A DNA stretch of 64,000 nucleotides, from NCBI GenBank assembly GCA_964437515.1, contig CAYTHB010000001.1:88329-152328 (forward strand), written 5' to 3'. How positions within the stretch are numbered: the stretch's first letter is position 1; every line of letters starts with the position of its first letter. This document shows positions 18,173 to 27,447 of this stretch, one piece after another. The translations under genes were made by a program, and so were the position numbers. Origin of the DNA: Sterolibacterium sp964437515. GTDB lineage: Bacteria; Pseudomonadota; Gammaproteobacteria; Burkholderiales; Rhodocyclaceae. A model generated the notes under the pieces. The model had not been told where the DNA came from. It searched no databases and saw only the letters and a program-made list of their open reading frames with translations.

Positions 18173-18187
18173 AATACGTAACGTATT
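18173..18187. promoter_or_regulatory. Palindrome just before lpxC start
   Basis: AATACGT and ACGTATT are separated by a single A, giving a perfect 7-bp palindrome 4 to 18 bases upstream of the lpxC ATG. This is where a ribosome binding site would be expected, and no purine-rich Shine-Dalgarno sequence is visible. It could be an operator or affect translation. Function is not known. Confidence 0.4.
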
Positions 18188-18339
18188 GCTTCAAATGCGA
18201 AATTCTATCATACCCACATTCCACGATTAAAATCATATCGTTATACTATTTGCGTAATCCTTGATTCTGTTTGGGTTTGCTCCGAATAAAAACCCATATT
18301 GATACTGGCAAAGCGCCAGACTTTACTAGAGAGAACGAC

Positions 18340-20094
18340 ATGCTGAAAAACCTCGGAATCTTGATAGCGGGAATGCTATTCAGCGGTGCTGCACTGACCG
18401 CAACAACGGATGTGACCTATACGTTGGGCAACAAGAACGGCACAGTGCAACCGCTCTTGGGTGTCAATGCCGGCCCCATGCACTGGGCAACAAAAAGAAC
18501 AACACAAGATGCGACACTCGGCTTTCAGCAGATCGGGGTGAAATCGGTACGAACGCACGACATGCCAGGGGCGCTTGACATGAAGCTGATGTATCCCGAT
18601 AGAACAAAGGATACGGCTCTACAGTCTTCCTACAATTTCACGAGTGGAGGTGGTTATTCTGACTACAGCAGCGATTTTGTCGTCGCCACGCTAAAGGACA
18701 ACGGCCTCGGCATGTACCTTCGCATCTGGGATTCGGCAGGCGGCGTGGTGGCACCATCCTCTTCGGAACGCGCCAACTGGACCAAGGCAGCAGTCGAAGT
18801 CGTGCGCCACTACCAGGAAGGCAAATGGAACGGCTACAGCAACATGGTCGGATACGTAGAGATCGGTAACGAGCCGGACAGTACGGGATTCTGGCCGAGC
18901 ACCTATACGAAGGAAGAGTTCTACACACTTTATTGCGATACCGCCAAGGCGATTCGCGCGGCCTTCCCGAACATGAAAATCGGTGGTCCGGGCATCACAG
19001 CAAGCGGCTTTTCGAACAGCCTCGGGCAGCAATGGACAAAAGGGTTTCTCGACTATGTGAAAAATACCGGAGCGCCGCTGGATTTTCTTTCCTGGCACAT
19101 CTATTCGAATTCACCAGACAATTTCACAACAGGTGCCAAGTTTTACCGTAGCGAACTGGATAGCCGCGGTTTCACGAGTACGGAACAGCACCTGACGGAA
19201 TGGCATACGACGGTGAATGCAAGCGATAAGTCTGCCGATGCGGAGAACCTGAAAACCCGCACCATGGGCAAGGGCGCGGCGCTGCTAACAAGTAGCTGGA
19301 TCAACCTGCAGCAGAACGGTGTGACCCAGGCGTTTGTTTATCGTGCCAACGATCCCAGTGCCACGGATCACGAACGCTACGGCCTGTTCTCTACCGATGC
19401 TCTGCCACGCAGGACAGCGTTGGCCTTTAGCCTCTGGTCGGAGTTTGCCAGCTATAGTGACCGTATCGATCCGTCCAGTAGTACGACGGTCAGTGGGCTC
19501 AAGGCACTGGCTGCGCAGCGTGCTGACGGACAGATGGCGATTCTGCTTGCCAATACAGGCACGACTACAAAAAAATGGACTCTGGCTTTTTCAGATGCTC
19601 GCAAGTTATCCGACTATGCACTGTCTTTGAAAACGGTGGATGACAGCCACGGCTTGGTCGATGTCAGCACCCCCAACGGAACGAGCATCGACATCGGCGC
19701 GAATACCGTCCAACTTCTGACATTGCACTCACGCAACGCTGCCTTTGATTCCACAGCCACCGCATTCGGCACGATGACGGGGGCAATGCTCGGCGCGAAC
19801 CTGCAGGTGGCGAGTAAAGATATCGGCACACAAGGATCGGTTTATCTCGCAGCCGCTCTTGGCGATGTGCTTTGGCTGCACAATGGGACCGGTTGGGTTC
19901 AATGGAAGAATGGCACCCTGCCGGCATATTACACAGGAGCCTTGCCCGCATTGATGTCGGTACCTATTTTCAGCACATCCACCGACGTTCGCTCGCTGGC
20001 GGGAACCCGACTATACATGGGCTATGGTGCCAGCGATAACGAAATGCTGTCTGCCCAGCGTTACAAATCGATTCTTGTCATCCCCAACAATTGA
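18340..20094 (+). CDS. Secreted GH39-like glycoside hydrolase with C-terminal module
   Basis: A 584-residue protein with a signal peptide (residues 1-21, cleavage near ALTATT). Its (beta/alpha)8 catalytic region carries the clan-A pair: acid/base E178 in GYVEIGNEPD and nucleophile E287 in HLTEWH, with DFLSWHIYS at 248-256. These point to GH39 or a close relative, the family that includes beta-xylosidases and PslG. The last 95 or so residues form a separate module with LPAYYTGALP and RLYMGYG, of unclear role. The ATG at 18340 has AGAGAG upstream. The gene sits against the direction of its neighbours, between lpxC and ftsZ. Its substrate could be the cell's own exported polysaccharide (inference). 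Confidence 0.78.
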   Translation: MLKNLGILIAGMLFSGAALTATTDVTYTLGNKNGTVQPLLGVNAGPMHWATKRTTQDATLGFQQIGVKSVRTHDMPGALDMKLMYPDRTKDTALQSSYNFTSGGGYSDYSSDFVVATLKDNGLGMYLRIWDSAGGVVAPSSSERANWTKAAVEVVRHYQEGKWNGYSNMVGYVEIGNEPDSTGFWPSTYTKEEFYTLYCDTAKAIRAAFPNMKIGGPGITASGFSNSLGQQWTKGFLDYVKNTGAPLDFLSWHIYSNSPDNFTTGAKFYRSELDSRGFTSTEQHLTEWHTTVNASDKSADAENLKTRTMGKGAALLTSSWINLQQNGVTQAFVYRANDPSATDHERYGLFSTDALPRRTALAFSLWSEFASYSDRIDPSSSTTVSGLKALAAQRADGQMAILLANTGTTTKKWTLAFSDARKLSDYALSLKTVDDSHGLVDVSTPNGTSIDIGANTVQLLTLHSRNAAFDSTATAFGTMTGAMLGANLQVASKDIGTQGSVYLAAALGDVLWLHNGTGWVQWKNGTLPAYYTGALPALMSVPIFSTSTDVRSLAGTRLYMGYGASDNEMLSAQRYKSILVIPNN

Positions 20095-20128
20095 CCGCGC
20101 AGTTCGAATGTCATCGAATGCCATCAAT

Positions 20129-20542
20129 TCAGTCGTGCTTGGCCTGAAACGGGTTGATTGAAGAGGAGCTGTGATCGTCAGCAGGCCGTGTGGCATTGAC
20201 GGCATCCACGAGGGAAGGCATGGCTTGCTGTGGTATCGCCACAGGATCTTCCTGCTGTGTTCGACGCTGGACTGATTGGATACGCTGGATAGTTTCACCG
20301 AGGTTTTCGGGAGGAAGCTGCGTCCCATGCACTGCGTTTATGGCGCTGCTTCTCACCGGAATCCGCTCTGATGAGGCTGTCGCCCTTTCTGCCACAACAG
20401 GCTGATCGCGATCCTCTGATGCTGACATGGCCTGATTGTCTCTTTGGCCGGGGATTGCTTCTTCCGACCAAGGATTGAATGCGATCAGCACTGCGCATAC
20501 CGCAATGGCAAAGACGATAACGACCCGCAGCCAAAGTTTCAT
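20129..20542 (-). CDS. Small membrane-anchored protein, unknown function
   Basis: A 137-residue protein with a basic N-terminus and one hydrophobic helix (about residues 5-24, WLRVVIVFAIAVCAVLIAF). The rest is a polar tail rich in Ser, Gln, Arg and Pro with no recognisable domain. It would be inner-membrane anchored with a periplasmic, probably disordered, tail. ATG 20542 has a GGAA seven bases upstream; a GTG at 20554 is an alternative. It lies convergent to the glycosidase gene. No family is recognised, so the gene call rests on the clean membrane segment and ORF length. Confidence 0.5.
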   Translation of the reverse strand: MKLWLRVVIVFAIAVCAVLIAFNPWSEEAIPGQRDNQAMSASEDRDQPVVAERATASSERIPVRSSAINAVHGTQLPPENLGETIQRIQSVQRRTQQEDPVAIPQQAMPSLVDAVNATRPADDHSSSSINPFQAKHD

Positions 20543-20844
20543 GGGGCGTTCCACTGTTGTCCAGAGCAGGTCGTAACCGTGGGGTAGTCACCGGTATGAG
20601 GTAAAAACGAATCCATCGCCAAGCCACCCGCACACGGCCAAAAAAGACCGCGTGATCTGATGACTCGGCTCACCTTGGCTTGACCAATCTTCAAAGCATG
20701 TTTACAGATCCAAACCGTCTTCGCTTGAACCGGGATGACACCCTGAAGCACGACCTTGAGAATTCACCGTCGCATACCGAGAACACAGCCAAGTTATTCT
20801 TTGGGTTTTATCCAGGCTGAATCACAATGATCAAGATAGTGCCT
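20543..20844. other. Intergenic gap downstream of ftsZ
   Basis: About 300 bases between ftsZ and the small membrane-anchored gene. A 70-codon open frame on the minus strand (20539-20751, GTG start) runs through it without recognisable similarity. No strong terminator hairpin was seen after ftsZ. Confidence 0.4.
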
Positions 20845-22026
20845 TCAATCGGCTTGCTTGCGAAGGAAAGCCGGAATGTCATGCTGATTCACGCCATTAG
20901 AACGCATCTCTTCGACTGCCATATTGCGTGCAGTACGTGCATTCTGGAAAACCGGTGGCAAACCATCTCCATCCAGACCCATGCCACTGTTCATGACAGG
21001 CGCATCGTAGAAGCCCCCATCCGTCCCTGTACGCAGTGAAGGAACAATGGTCATTTCCGGCTTGGGCTGACGTTTTGCAATCGTACCCAGACCCGTTGCC
21101 ACAACAGTCACACGCAGGCTGTCTTCCATCGTTTCATCAAATACCGCCCCAAAGAAAACCCCTGCATCTTCTGAGGCATAGTTGCGTATGGTATTCATGA
21201 CTTCCTTGACTTCCTTCATGCCCAATGACTGGTTGGCTGTGATATTGACCAGTACCCCCTTGGCTCCGGACAGTTCGATCCCTTCCAGCAACGGACTGGC
21301 CACGGCTCTTTCAGCAGCAATACGTGCGCGATCGACACCCGACGCCGTTGCCGAACCCATCATTGCCTTGCCCATCTCGCCCATGACAGCACGGACATCT
21401 TCAAAGTCCACGTTGACATGTCCCGGAACATTGATGATTTCAGCAATCCCTCCCACTGCATTCTTCAGTACCGCATTAGCTTCGCCAAAAGCATCCTTCA
21501 TGGATACATCTTCACCCAGCACTTCCATCAGTTTTTCATTGAGAATCACGATCAATGAATCCACATTCATCGCCAACTCAACCACACCCTGCTCTGCCAG
21601 TTTCATACGACGCCCTTCATACTCGAAGGGCTTGGTCACCACGGCCACCGTCAGAATGCCCAGCTCACGCGCCACTTCAGCCACCACGGGAGCAGCACCG
21701 GTTCCCGTTCCGCCGCCCATGCCGGCCGTGATGAATACCATGTGAGCACCGCGCAAGGTATCGGCAATACGGTCACGATCCACCTGAGCCAGATCGCGTG
21801 CCTTTTCAGGCTTGCCACCCGCGCCCAAACCCGGCCCGAGTTGCAGCTTGATCGACGCCGATGATTTGCCCAATGCTTGTGAATCCGTATTCATGCAGAT
21901 GAATTCAACTCCCTGAACATTCTCTGCAATCATGTGTTCGACTGCATTCCCGCCTGCGCCTCCGACACCAATGACCTTGATGACAGTTGCGTTGCTATCT
22001 TTTTCTACAAGTTCGAACATGCTCAT
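20845..22026 (-). CDS. ftsZ: Cell division GTPase FtsZ
   Basis: A 393-residue bacterial tubulin that polymerises into the Z ring at midcell. The GTP-binding tubulin signature GGGTGTGAAP, an N-terminal GVGGAGGNAVEHM loop and an NxDxxA-type T7 loop (NVDFEDVRAVMG) are intact. A spacer follows, then the conserved C-terminal peptide DIPAFLRKQAD that binds FtsA and ZipA. It is the last gene of the dcw run and follows ftsA by 56 bases. Confidence 0.98.
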   Translation of the reverse strand: MSMFELVEKDSNATVIKVIGVGGAGGNAVEHMIAENVQGVEFICMNTDSQALGKSSASIKLQLGPGLGAGGKPEKARDLAQVDRDRIADTLRGAHMVFITAGMGGGTGTGAAPVVAEVARELGILTVAVVTKPFEYEGRRMKLAEQGVVELAMNVDSLIVILNEKLMEVLGEDVSMKDAFGEANAVLKNAVGGIAEIINVPGHVNVDFEDVRAVMGEMGKAMMGSATASGVDRARIAAERAVASPLLEGIELSGAKGVLVNITANQSLGMKEVKEVMNTIRNYASEDAGVFFGAVFDETMEDSLRVTVVATGLGTIAKRQPKPEMTIVPSLRTGTDGGFYDAPVMNSGMGLDGDGLPPVFQNARTARNMAVEEMRSNGVNQHDIPAFLRKQAD

Positions 22027-22082
22027 TCTCCTGAAAATATGTCATAACAAAACAAAAATACGGTTACCTGCTCCACCCAAAA

Positions 22083-23312
22083 TCAGAACGTCCGCTCAAA
22101 CCATGCACGCATACGTGCAAGCACCTGCCCAAAATTTTTGGGGCCTTGCACCTTGAGCCCACGTTTTCGCTGTGCCAAGCCTTCGAGCAACAAACCAACG
22201 GCCGTCGAATAGCGTGGATTGCGCACGACATCCTTGAGGTTGCCTTCATACACAGGCAGCCCTTGCTTGACGGTGTTGTGAAACATTTCTTCCCCGAGCT
22301 GTACCATGCCTGGCATGGCAGAAGCGCCACCCGTTAGCACAATGCCGGCACGCAACAAGCGTTCATAGCCACTCTTGCGCAACTCTTCCTGAACTTTCTG
22401 ATAGATTTCTTCGACGCGAGGCTGAATCACACTCGCCAATGTCTGGCGGGAAAGCTGGGTCGCGGGTCGATCGCCCACACCAGGTACTTCGATCATTTCT
22501 TCTGGATCTGCCATTTGCTGCAAGGCATAGCCGTAGCGCAACTTGATTTCTTCGGCATCCTGTGTGGATGTCCGCAGTGCAATGGCAATGTCATTGGTAA
22601 TCTGGTCACCGGCAATCGGAACGATCGCCGTATGGCGTATGGCACCTTGAGCAAAGATGGCGATATCGGTTGTGCCACCACCGATATCCACGAGACAAAC
22701 ACCCACTTCTTTTTCATCATCGCTCAATACGGCATACCCCGAAGCCAGTGGCTGCAAAACGAGGTCATTCACTTCCAGGCCGCAACGATGCACACATTTG
22801 ACGATGTTCTGCACTGAAGTAACCGCACCCGTTACGATATGAACACGGACTTCCAGCCGACGGGCATCCATGCCGATGGGTTCTTTGACCCCATCTTGGC
22901 CATCCACGATGAACTCTTGCACTAAAGTGTGCAGCAACTTGTCATCAGCTGAAATCGGTGTCGCCTCTGCGGCTTCGATGGCGCGCTGCACATCGAGTTG
23001 TGCCACTTCGCGATCACGCACGACAGCCATACCATTGGAATCCTTACTCTTGATATGGCTGCCTGCAATACCTGTATAGACATCCTTGACCTTGAGATTG
23101 GTCATCAGCTCAACTTCCTGGATGGCTCGCGAAATAGCGTTCACCGTGGCTTCAATATTGACCACGATGCCCTTCTTGAGTCCAATGGAATCCTGACTAC
23201 CCACACCCAACACAGACAACCGACCGTCATCGGTTAATTCAGCGACCATGGCAACGATCTTGGACGTACCAATATCAAGACCAACGATCTGTTCCCTTAT
23301 TTCCTTGCTCAT
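22083..23312 (-). CDS. ftsA: Cell division protein FtsA
   Basis: A 409-residue actin-like ATPase that tethers FtsZ filaments to the inner membrane. It opens with VGLDIGTSKIVAMVAEL (phosphate 1), contains the 1C-domain SHIKSKDSNGM segment, phosphate 2 LVDIGGGTTDIAIF and the adenosine motif LTGGASAMPG. The C-terminal amphipathic membrane-targeting helix is visible as VLARMRAWFERTF. Its start overlaps the ftsQ stop by four bases, so the genes are translationally coupled. Confidence 0.98.
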   Translation of the reverse strand: MSKEIREQIVGLDIGTSKIVAMVAELTDDGRLSVLGVGSQDSIGLKKGIVVNIEATVNAISRAIQEVELMTNLKVKDVYTGIAGSHIKSKDSNGMAVVRDREVAQLDVQRAIEAAEATPISADDKLLHTLVQEFIVDGQDGVKEPIGMDARRLEVRVHIVTGAVTSVQNIVKCVHRCGLEVNDLVLQPLASGYAVLSDDEKEVGVCLVDIGGGTTDIAIFAQGAIRHTAIVPIAGDQITNDIAIALRTSTQDAEEIKLRYGYALQQMADPEEMIEVPGVGDRPATQLSRQTLASVIQPRVEEIYQKVQEELRKSGYERLLRAGIVLTGGASAMPGMVQLGEEMFHNTVKQGLPVYEGNLKDVVRNPRYSTAVGLLLEGLAQRKRGLKVQGPKNFGQVLARMRAWFERTF

Positions 23313-24166
23313 GTCTGACCCTTGCCTGAATTCTGTGGTGCCGGTACAGCGTGACTCAACCGAACGGCAAAACCGTTCGGATAACGCATATCGATTGTGG
23401 CTGCCGAAGGCAACCGGGTTTTTATGGAAGAATAAGTATTTGCAAACCGCTCCAGGCGCTCACGCAAAACCTGAGTCGAACCGGATTCCTGAGCACTTTG
23501 TTCACGCCCCAGTTCCAATGACATTCCATCATCAAGACGCAATTGCCATGCTTGCCGTGCCGATAACAAAACTGCTTGCGGAGTTCGGCCATAGGGCATC
23601 AATAATTCAGAAAATTCACGATAGCGTCCCAATACCTGATTCGCCGTTCCCTCCGGTCCTGAAAACAGGGGTAAGCCATTCCGGCTTTCTCCAACAGCAG
23701 CTGAGAAAACCTCACCTTGCTTATTCACAAGGCGCATTTCACCTTCGCCACTCTGCCAACGTGCAACGGCGACATGCTCCTCAAGCTCAACTTCAATCCC
23801 ATCCGGCCAGCGACGACGTAAGGATGCCTTGCGTACCCAAGGCAGCTTTTCAAACGATGCACGCATACTATCGAGATTCACTGTAAAAAAATTCCCATCG
23901 ATGGAATGCTGCACGGCATATTCGACTTGGGTGCGATTCACTTGGTCTAGCGGGGTAATCACCACCAACTGACGCAAGGGGAATACCGGCAAGCGCACAG
24001 CCGCCAACAAGCTGGCGTAAGCCAGACCCAACACACCGAAAATCATCAGAAAATCCGCCACCATATTGACCAACTGGGGGCGATCCCAGAATTTCTCGGT
24101 CGCAGGCCGAGGCGCTTTTCGGCGCTCGATGCGACGCGATGCAGCTGGGTCGCGGCTTTTGCGCAT
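23309..24166 (-). CDS. ftsQ: Cell division protein FtsQ
   Basis: A 285-residue bitopic divisome protein: basic cytoplasmic tail, one membrane helix (about residues 35-58), then the POTRA domain with VVITPLDQVNRTQVEYAV and the beta domain with LPWVRKASLRRRWPDGIEVEL. It scaffolds FtsL and FtsB. ATG 24166 is used here. It lies 19 bases after the ddlB stop but the AGGA directly abuts it. A TTG at 24193, overlapping ddlB and preceded by GGGAG, is a real alternative. Confidence 0.93.
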   Translation of the reverse strand: MRKSRDPAASRRIERRKAPRPATEKFWDRPQLVNMVADFLMIFGVLGLAYASLLAAVRLPVFPLRQLVVITPLDQVNRTQVEYAVQHSIDGNFFTVNLDSMRASFEKLPWVRKASLRRRWPDGIEVELEEHVAVARWQSGEGEMRLVNKQGEVFSAAVGESRNGLPLFSGPEGTANQVLGRYREFSELLMPYGRTPQAVLLSARQAWQLRLDDGMSLELGREQSAQESGSTQVLRERLERFANTYSSIKTRLPSAATIDMRYPNGFAVRLSHAVPAPQNSGKGQT

Positions 24167-24185
24167 TCCTGTCAGGAGAGAAAGC

Positions 24186-25136
24186 CTAGCCAAGAGTCGC
24201 TCTCCCGAGTACCTGCAAAACCAGCGAGGTGAAATCCAGCCCTGCAACTCGTGCGGCCATGGGAACGAGGGAGTGATCCGTCATCCCCGGTGATGCATTG
24301 ACCTCCAGGAAATAAGGCCGTCCCTCACGATCCAGCATCAGGTCCACACGCCCCCATCCACGTCCGCCCAGAACCCGAAAGGCTTTAAGTGCCAAGGCTT
24401 CCAATGTGCGCTGCTGCGTGTCGGGCAAGGGGCAGGGACACAGGTATTGCGTGTCATCGCGAAGATACTTGGCGTCATAATCGTAATACTCGCCCTTCGG
24501 AATGATCTGGATCATGGGCAAAGCCTGTTGTTCGCCATTGCTACCATTGCGATCGAGAATGGCAATGGTGTACTCCCCTGCATCGATGAATCGCTCCGCG
24601 ATCACCAGGTCATCATATTTCGCCGCAATTTCATAAGCGGCATTCAAACCGCCGGGGGTCGTCACCTTGCTGATGCCGATACTGGAGCCTTCATTGGCAG
24701 GTTTGACAAAAATAGGTAATCCCAGACGCTGTTCAATGGCAGTGAAATCACTCTGCGCATCGAGCAGAACATATTCAGGTACAGGAATCCCTGCTGACTG
24801 CCAGACCAGCTTGGATCTCCATTTATCCATGGCCAGCGCCGAAGCCAATACCCCGCTTCCGGTATAAGGGATACGCATGAATTCGAGTGCCCCTTGCAAG
24901 GAGCCGTCTTCACCACCATGCCCATGCAGCGCAATAAATACCCGCGAAAAGCCTTCCGTTTTCAATTCAGAGAGTGAGCGATCGCGTGGATCGAAAGCAT
25001 GTGCATCGACTCCTGCGCCCTGAAGGGCAGCGAGCACGGCGGCTCCGCTTTTCAGCGAAACTTCACGTTCGGAGGAATCTCCTCCAAACATGACGGCGAC
25101 TTTGCCGTAAGCCTGACGATACTCAGATTGCTTCAA
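24186..25136 (-). CDS. ddlB: D-alanine--D-alanine ligase
   Basis: A 316-residue ATP-grasp ligase making the D-Ala-D-Ala dipeptide for peptidoglycan. The N-terminus GKVAVMFGGDSSEREVSLKS, FVKPANEGSSIGIS in the ATP-binding region and the metal-binding LEVNASPGMT near the C-terminus are all intact. The start is TTG at 25136, supported by GGGGA upstream. It lies inside the end of murB, a 14-base overlap. Confidence 0.96.
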   Translation of the reverse strand: MKQSEYRQAYGKVAVMFGGDSSEREVSLKSGAAVLAALQGAGVDAHAFDPRDRSLSELKTEGFSRVFIALHGHGGEDGSLQGALEFMRIPYTGSGVLASALAMDKWRSKLVWQSAGIPVPEYVLLDAQSDFTAIEQRLGLPIFVKPANEGSSIGISKVTTPGGLNAAYEIAAKYDDLVIAERFIDAGEYTIAILDRNGSNGEQQALPMIQIIPKGEYYDYDAKYLRDDTQYLCPCPLPDTQQRTLEALALKAFRVLGGRGWGRVDLMLDREGRPYFLEVNASPGMTDHSLVPMAARVAGLDFTSLVLQVLGRATLG

Positions 25137-26040
25137 TTTTTTCCCCTACGATACGAACTTCCGGAATCAATCTGATGGCATATTTTTCATGTACCACAGT
25201 CTGAACCCGACCGATTAGCATTTCTATCGCAGAAGCACTCGCAGCGTTCCCCGGATTAACGACAAAATTGGCATGTATTTCCGAGACTCGCGCCCCTTCC
25301 AGCTCAAATCCTTTCAGCCCCGCCTGTTCGATCAGACGTGCAGCATGGTCGCCCGACGGATTACGAAATACGGAACCGGCATTGGGTTGATGCAAGGGCT
25401 GTGTCGCTATTCGCCGCTCCAGCAATGCTTTGATGCGCGCCAGCGCAAGTTCGGCATCCCCCTCGGGAAACTTCAACCAGGCAGCAACGAACCATTCATC
25501 ACAGGAGGATTTCAAGCCCACATGTCGATACGTCACATTGAATTCAGAAGGGTAACGAATATGTTTTTTTCCATAGCGATCAATCGTCATCACCCGATCA
25601 ACGAAAGACCATGTTTCGCTGCCATGGCAACCGGCATTCATGGCCAAGGCACCGCCGATGGTTCCCGGAATTCCCGCCAGAAATTCAGCACCTTCACAAT
25701 GTTGACGGGCAACAAAGCGCGCCAGCTTGGGACTTGCCACACCTGCTTCAGCGTAAAACAATCCATCGTCTTCCCGCCGAATGGCATTCAACGCACCATG
25801 CATCAGAACCACCGTTCCGACATAGCCTCCATCACGCACCAGCAGATTAGAGCCCAAGCCAACAAACAATACGGGCTCATCTCGCCGCAAGCCTGACAGA
25901 AAGGCGCATAAATCCTCCAGATCCGCAGGTTCGTAACTGTGAGCTGCGGTCCCTCCCGCACGCCAAGAAACATGACGTGCCATCGGTTCGTTATGCCGCA
26001 GCACCCCCCGCAAGGTGGCGGTTTTTTTCCCCTCACCCAT
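25123..26040 (-). CDS. murB: UDP-N-acetylenolpyruvoylglucosamine reductase
   Basis: A 305-residue FAD enzyme reducing UDP-GlcNAc-enolpyruvate to UDP-MurNAc in the cytosol. The FAD-binding VGLGSNLLVRDGG and GIPGTIGGALAMNAG motifs and the catalytic serine in NAGSVFRNP are present. The lack of the extra E. coli-type loop suggests a type II MurB. Placement between murC and ddlB is the arrangement found in several betaproteobacteria and differs from E. coli. Confidence 0.96.
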   Translation of the reverse strand: MGEGKKTATLRGVLRHNEPMARHVSWRAGGTAAHSYEPADLEDLCAFLSGLRRDEPVLFVGLGSNLLVRDGGYVGTVVLMHGALNAIRREDDGLFYAEAGVASPKLARFVARQHCEGAEFLAGIPGTIGGALAMNAGCHGSETWSFVDRVMTIDRYGKKHIRYPSEFNVTYRHVGLKSSCDEWFVAAWLKFPEGDAELALARIKALLERRIATQPLHQPNAGSVFRNPSGDHAARLIEQAGLKGFELEGARVSEIHANFVVNPGNAASASAIEMLIGRVQTVVHEKYAIRLIPEVRIVGEKIEAI

Positions 26041-26046
26041 CCAGAT

Positions 26047-27447
26047 TTATGCCTCGATCTGCGTCAGCTTCCCGGAGACGGTGCCAATCGAGCCAGCCCC
26101 CATGGTAATAATCACATCCCCATCCCGCGCAGCATCACGAATGGCTTGAGGCATATTGCTCATGTCATCGACAAAAACGGGCTCGACCTTGCCCGCCACC
26201 CGGACAGCCCGCGCAAGAGTACGGCCATCGGCCGCCACGATAGGCGCTTCACCCGCCGGATACACTTCGGACAACAACAAGGCATCGAAACCTGACAGCA
26301 CTTTGACAAAATCTTCAAAGCAATCACGTGTGCGAGTGTAACGATGTGGCTGAAAAGCCAGCATCAAGCGACGTCCCGGGAAAGCACCTCGTGCAGCAGA
26401 AAGCACTGCGGCCATTTCCACAGGGTGATGACCATAATCGTCGATCAATGTGAAGCTGCCTCCCTGTGACAATGCCACTTCGCCATATCGCTGAAAGCGC
26501 CGCCCTACACCTTTGAATTCAGCCAGCGCCTTGATGATAGCCGCATCGTCCACACCCACTTCGGTTGCCACGGCAATGGCCGCCAATGCGTTGAGAACAT
26601 TGTGACGACCCGGGCTGTTCAAGACGATTTTCATTCGACTGACACTACCGTTGACACGCACACAATCAAAGTGCATTTGGCTACCAACGGCTTCAATGTT
26701 TTCGGCGCGAACATTGGCTTTTGAATCCGGCGCAATCCCGTAGGTCATTATCTGCTTGGTGATGCGTGGCAGAATTTCGCGCACATTGGCATCGTCCTCA
26801 CACAGCACCGCGATGCCATAAAACGGCAAGCGTTGAAGAAAATCGACGAAAGACTGGCGTAACTTGCCCAGATCATGATCGTAGGTTTCCATGTGATCCG
26901 CATCGATATTGGTTACGACCGAGATCACAGGCGAAAGACACAAAAAGGAAGCATCCGATTCATCCGCCTCGGCCACCAGAAAATCGCCCTGCCCCAGTTG
27001 TGCATTGGCTCCCGCAGAATTCAGGCGGCCACCAATCACAAACGTGGGATCCACGCCCCCCTCACCCAGGATGCTGGCAATCAAGCTGGTTGTCGTTGTC
27101 TTTCCGTGAGTGCCCGCTACGGCAATGCCCTGTTTGAAGCGCATCAACTCGGCCAGCATCTGGGCGCGAGGTACGACAGGAATCTTGCGCTCACGCGCCG
27201 CCACAATTTCAGGATTGTCGGCTTGGATTGCCGTCGATACCACCACGACATCGGCTTCATTCACATTTTGTGCTGCATGTTCATGAAGAACGCGTACCCC
27301 CAAGGCACTCAACCGTTGCGTGGCCGCATTACGTCCCAGATCGGAGCCGCTGACCTCGAATCCCTGATTGGCCAGCACCTCAGCGATACCACTCATACCC
27401 GTTCCACCGATGCCGACGAAATGGATACGTTTGACCTTGTGTTTCAT
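26047..27447 (-). CDS. murC: UDP-N-acetylmuramate--L-alanine ligase
   Basis: A 466-residue Mur ligase adding the first amino acid of the stem peptide. The N-terminal UDP-binding VGIGGTGMSGIAEVL, the P-loop GTHGKTTTTSL and the IDDYGHHPVE segment identify MurC rather than its paralogues. ATG 27447 gives an ATGA overlap with the murG stop and has GGAG eight bases upstream, so it is preferred over the ATG six codons earlier. Confidence 0.97.
   Translation of the reverse strand: MKHKVKRIHFVGIGGTGMSGIAEVLANQGFEVSGSDLGRNAATQRLSALGVRVLHEHAAQNVNEADVVVVSTAIQADNPEIVAARERKIPVVPRAQMLAELMRFKQGIAVAGTHGKTTTTSLIASILGEGGVDPTFVIGGRLNSAGANAQLGQGDFLVAEADESDASFLCLSPVISVVTNIDADHMETYDHDLGKLRQSFVDFLQRLPFYGIAVLCEDDANVREILPRITKQIMTYGIAPDSKANVRAENIEAVGSQMHFDCVRVNGSVSRMKIVLNSPGRHNVLNALAAIAVATEVGVDDAAIIKALAEFKGVGRRFQRYGEVALSQGGSFTLIDDYGHHPVEMAAVLSAARGAFPGRRLMLAFQPHRYTRTRDCFEDFVKVLSGFDALLLSEVYPAGEAPIVAADGRTLARAVRVAGKVEPVFVDDMSNMPQAIRDAARDGDVIITMGAGSIGTVSGKLTQIEA

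Noticed and set aside
20539..20751. 70-codon minus frame in the gap after ftsZ
   Set aside because: GTG start, Cys/Trp-rich and no membrane or domain pattern. It overlaps the start of the membrane-anchored gene.
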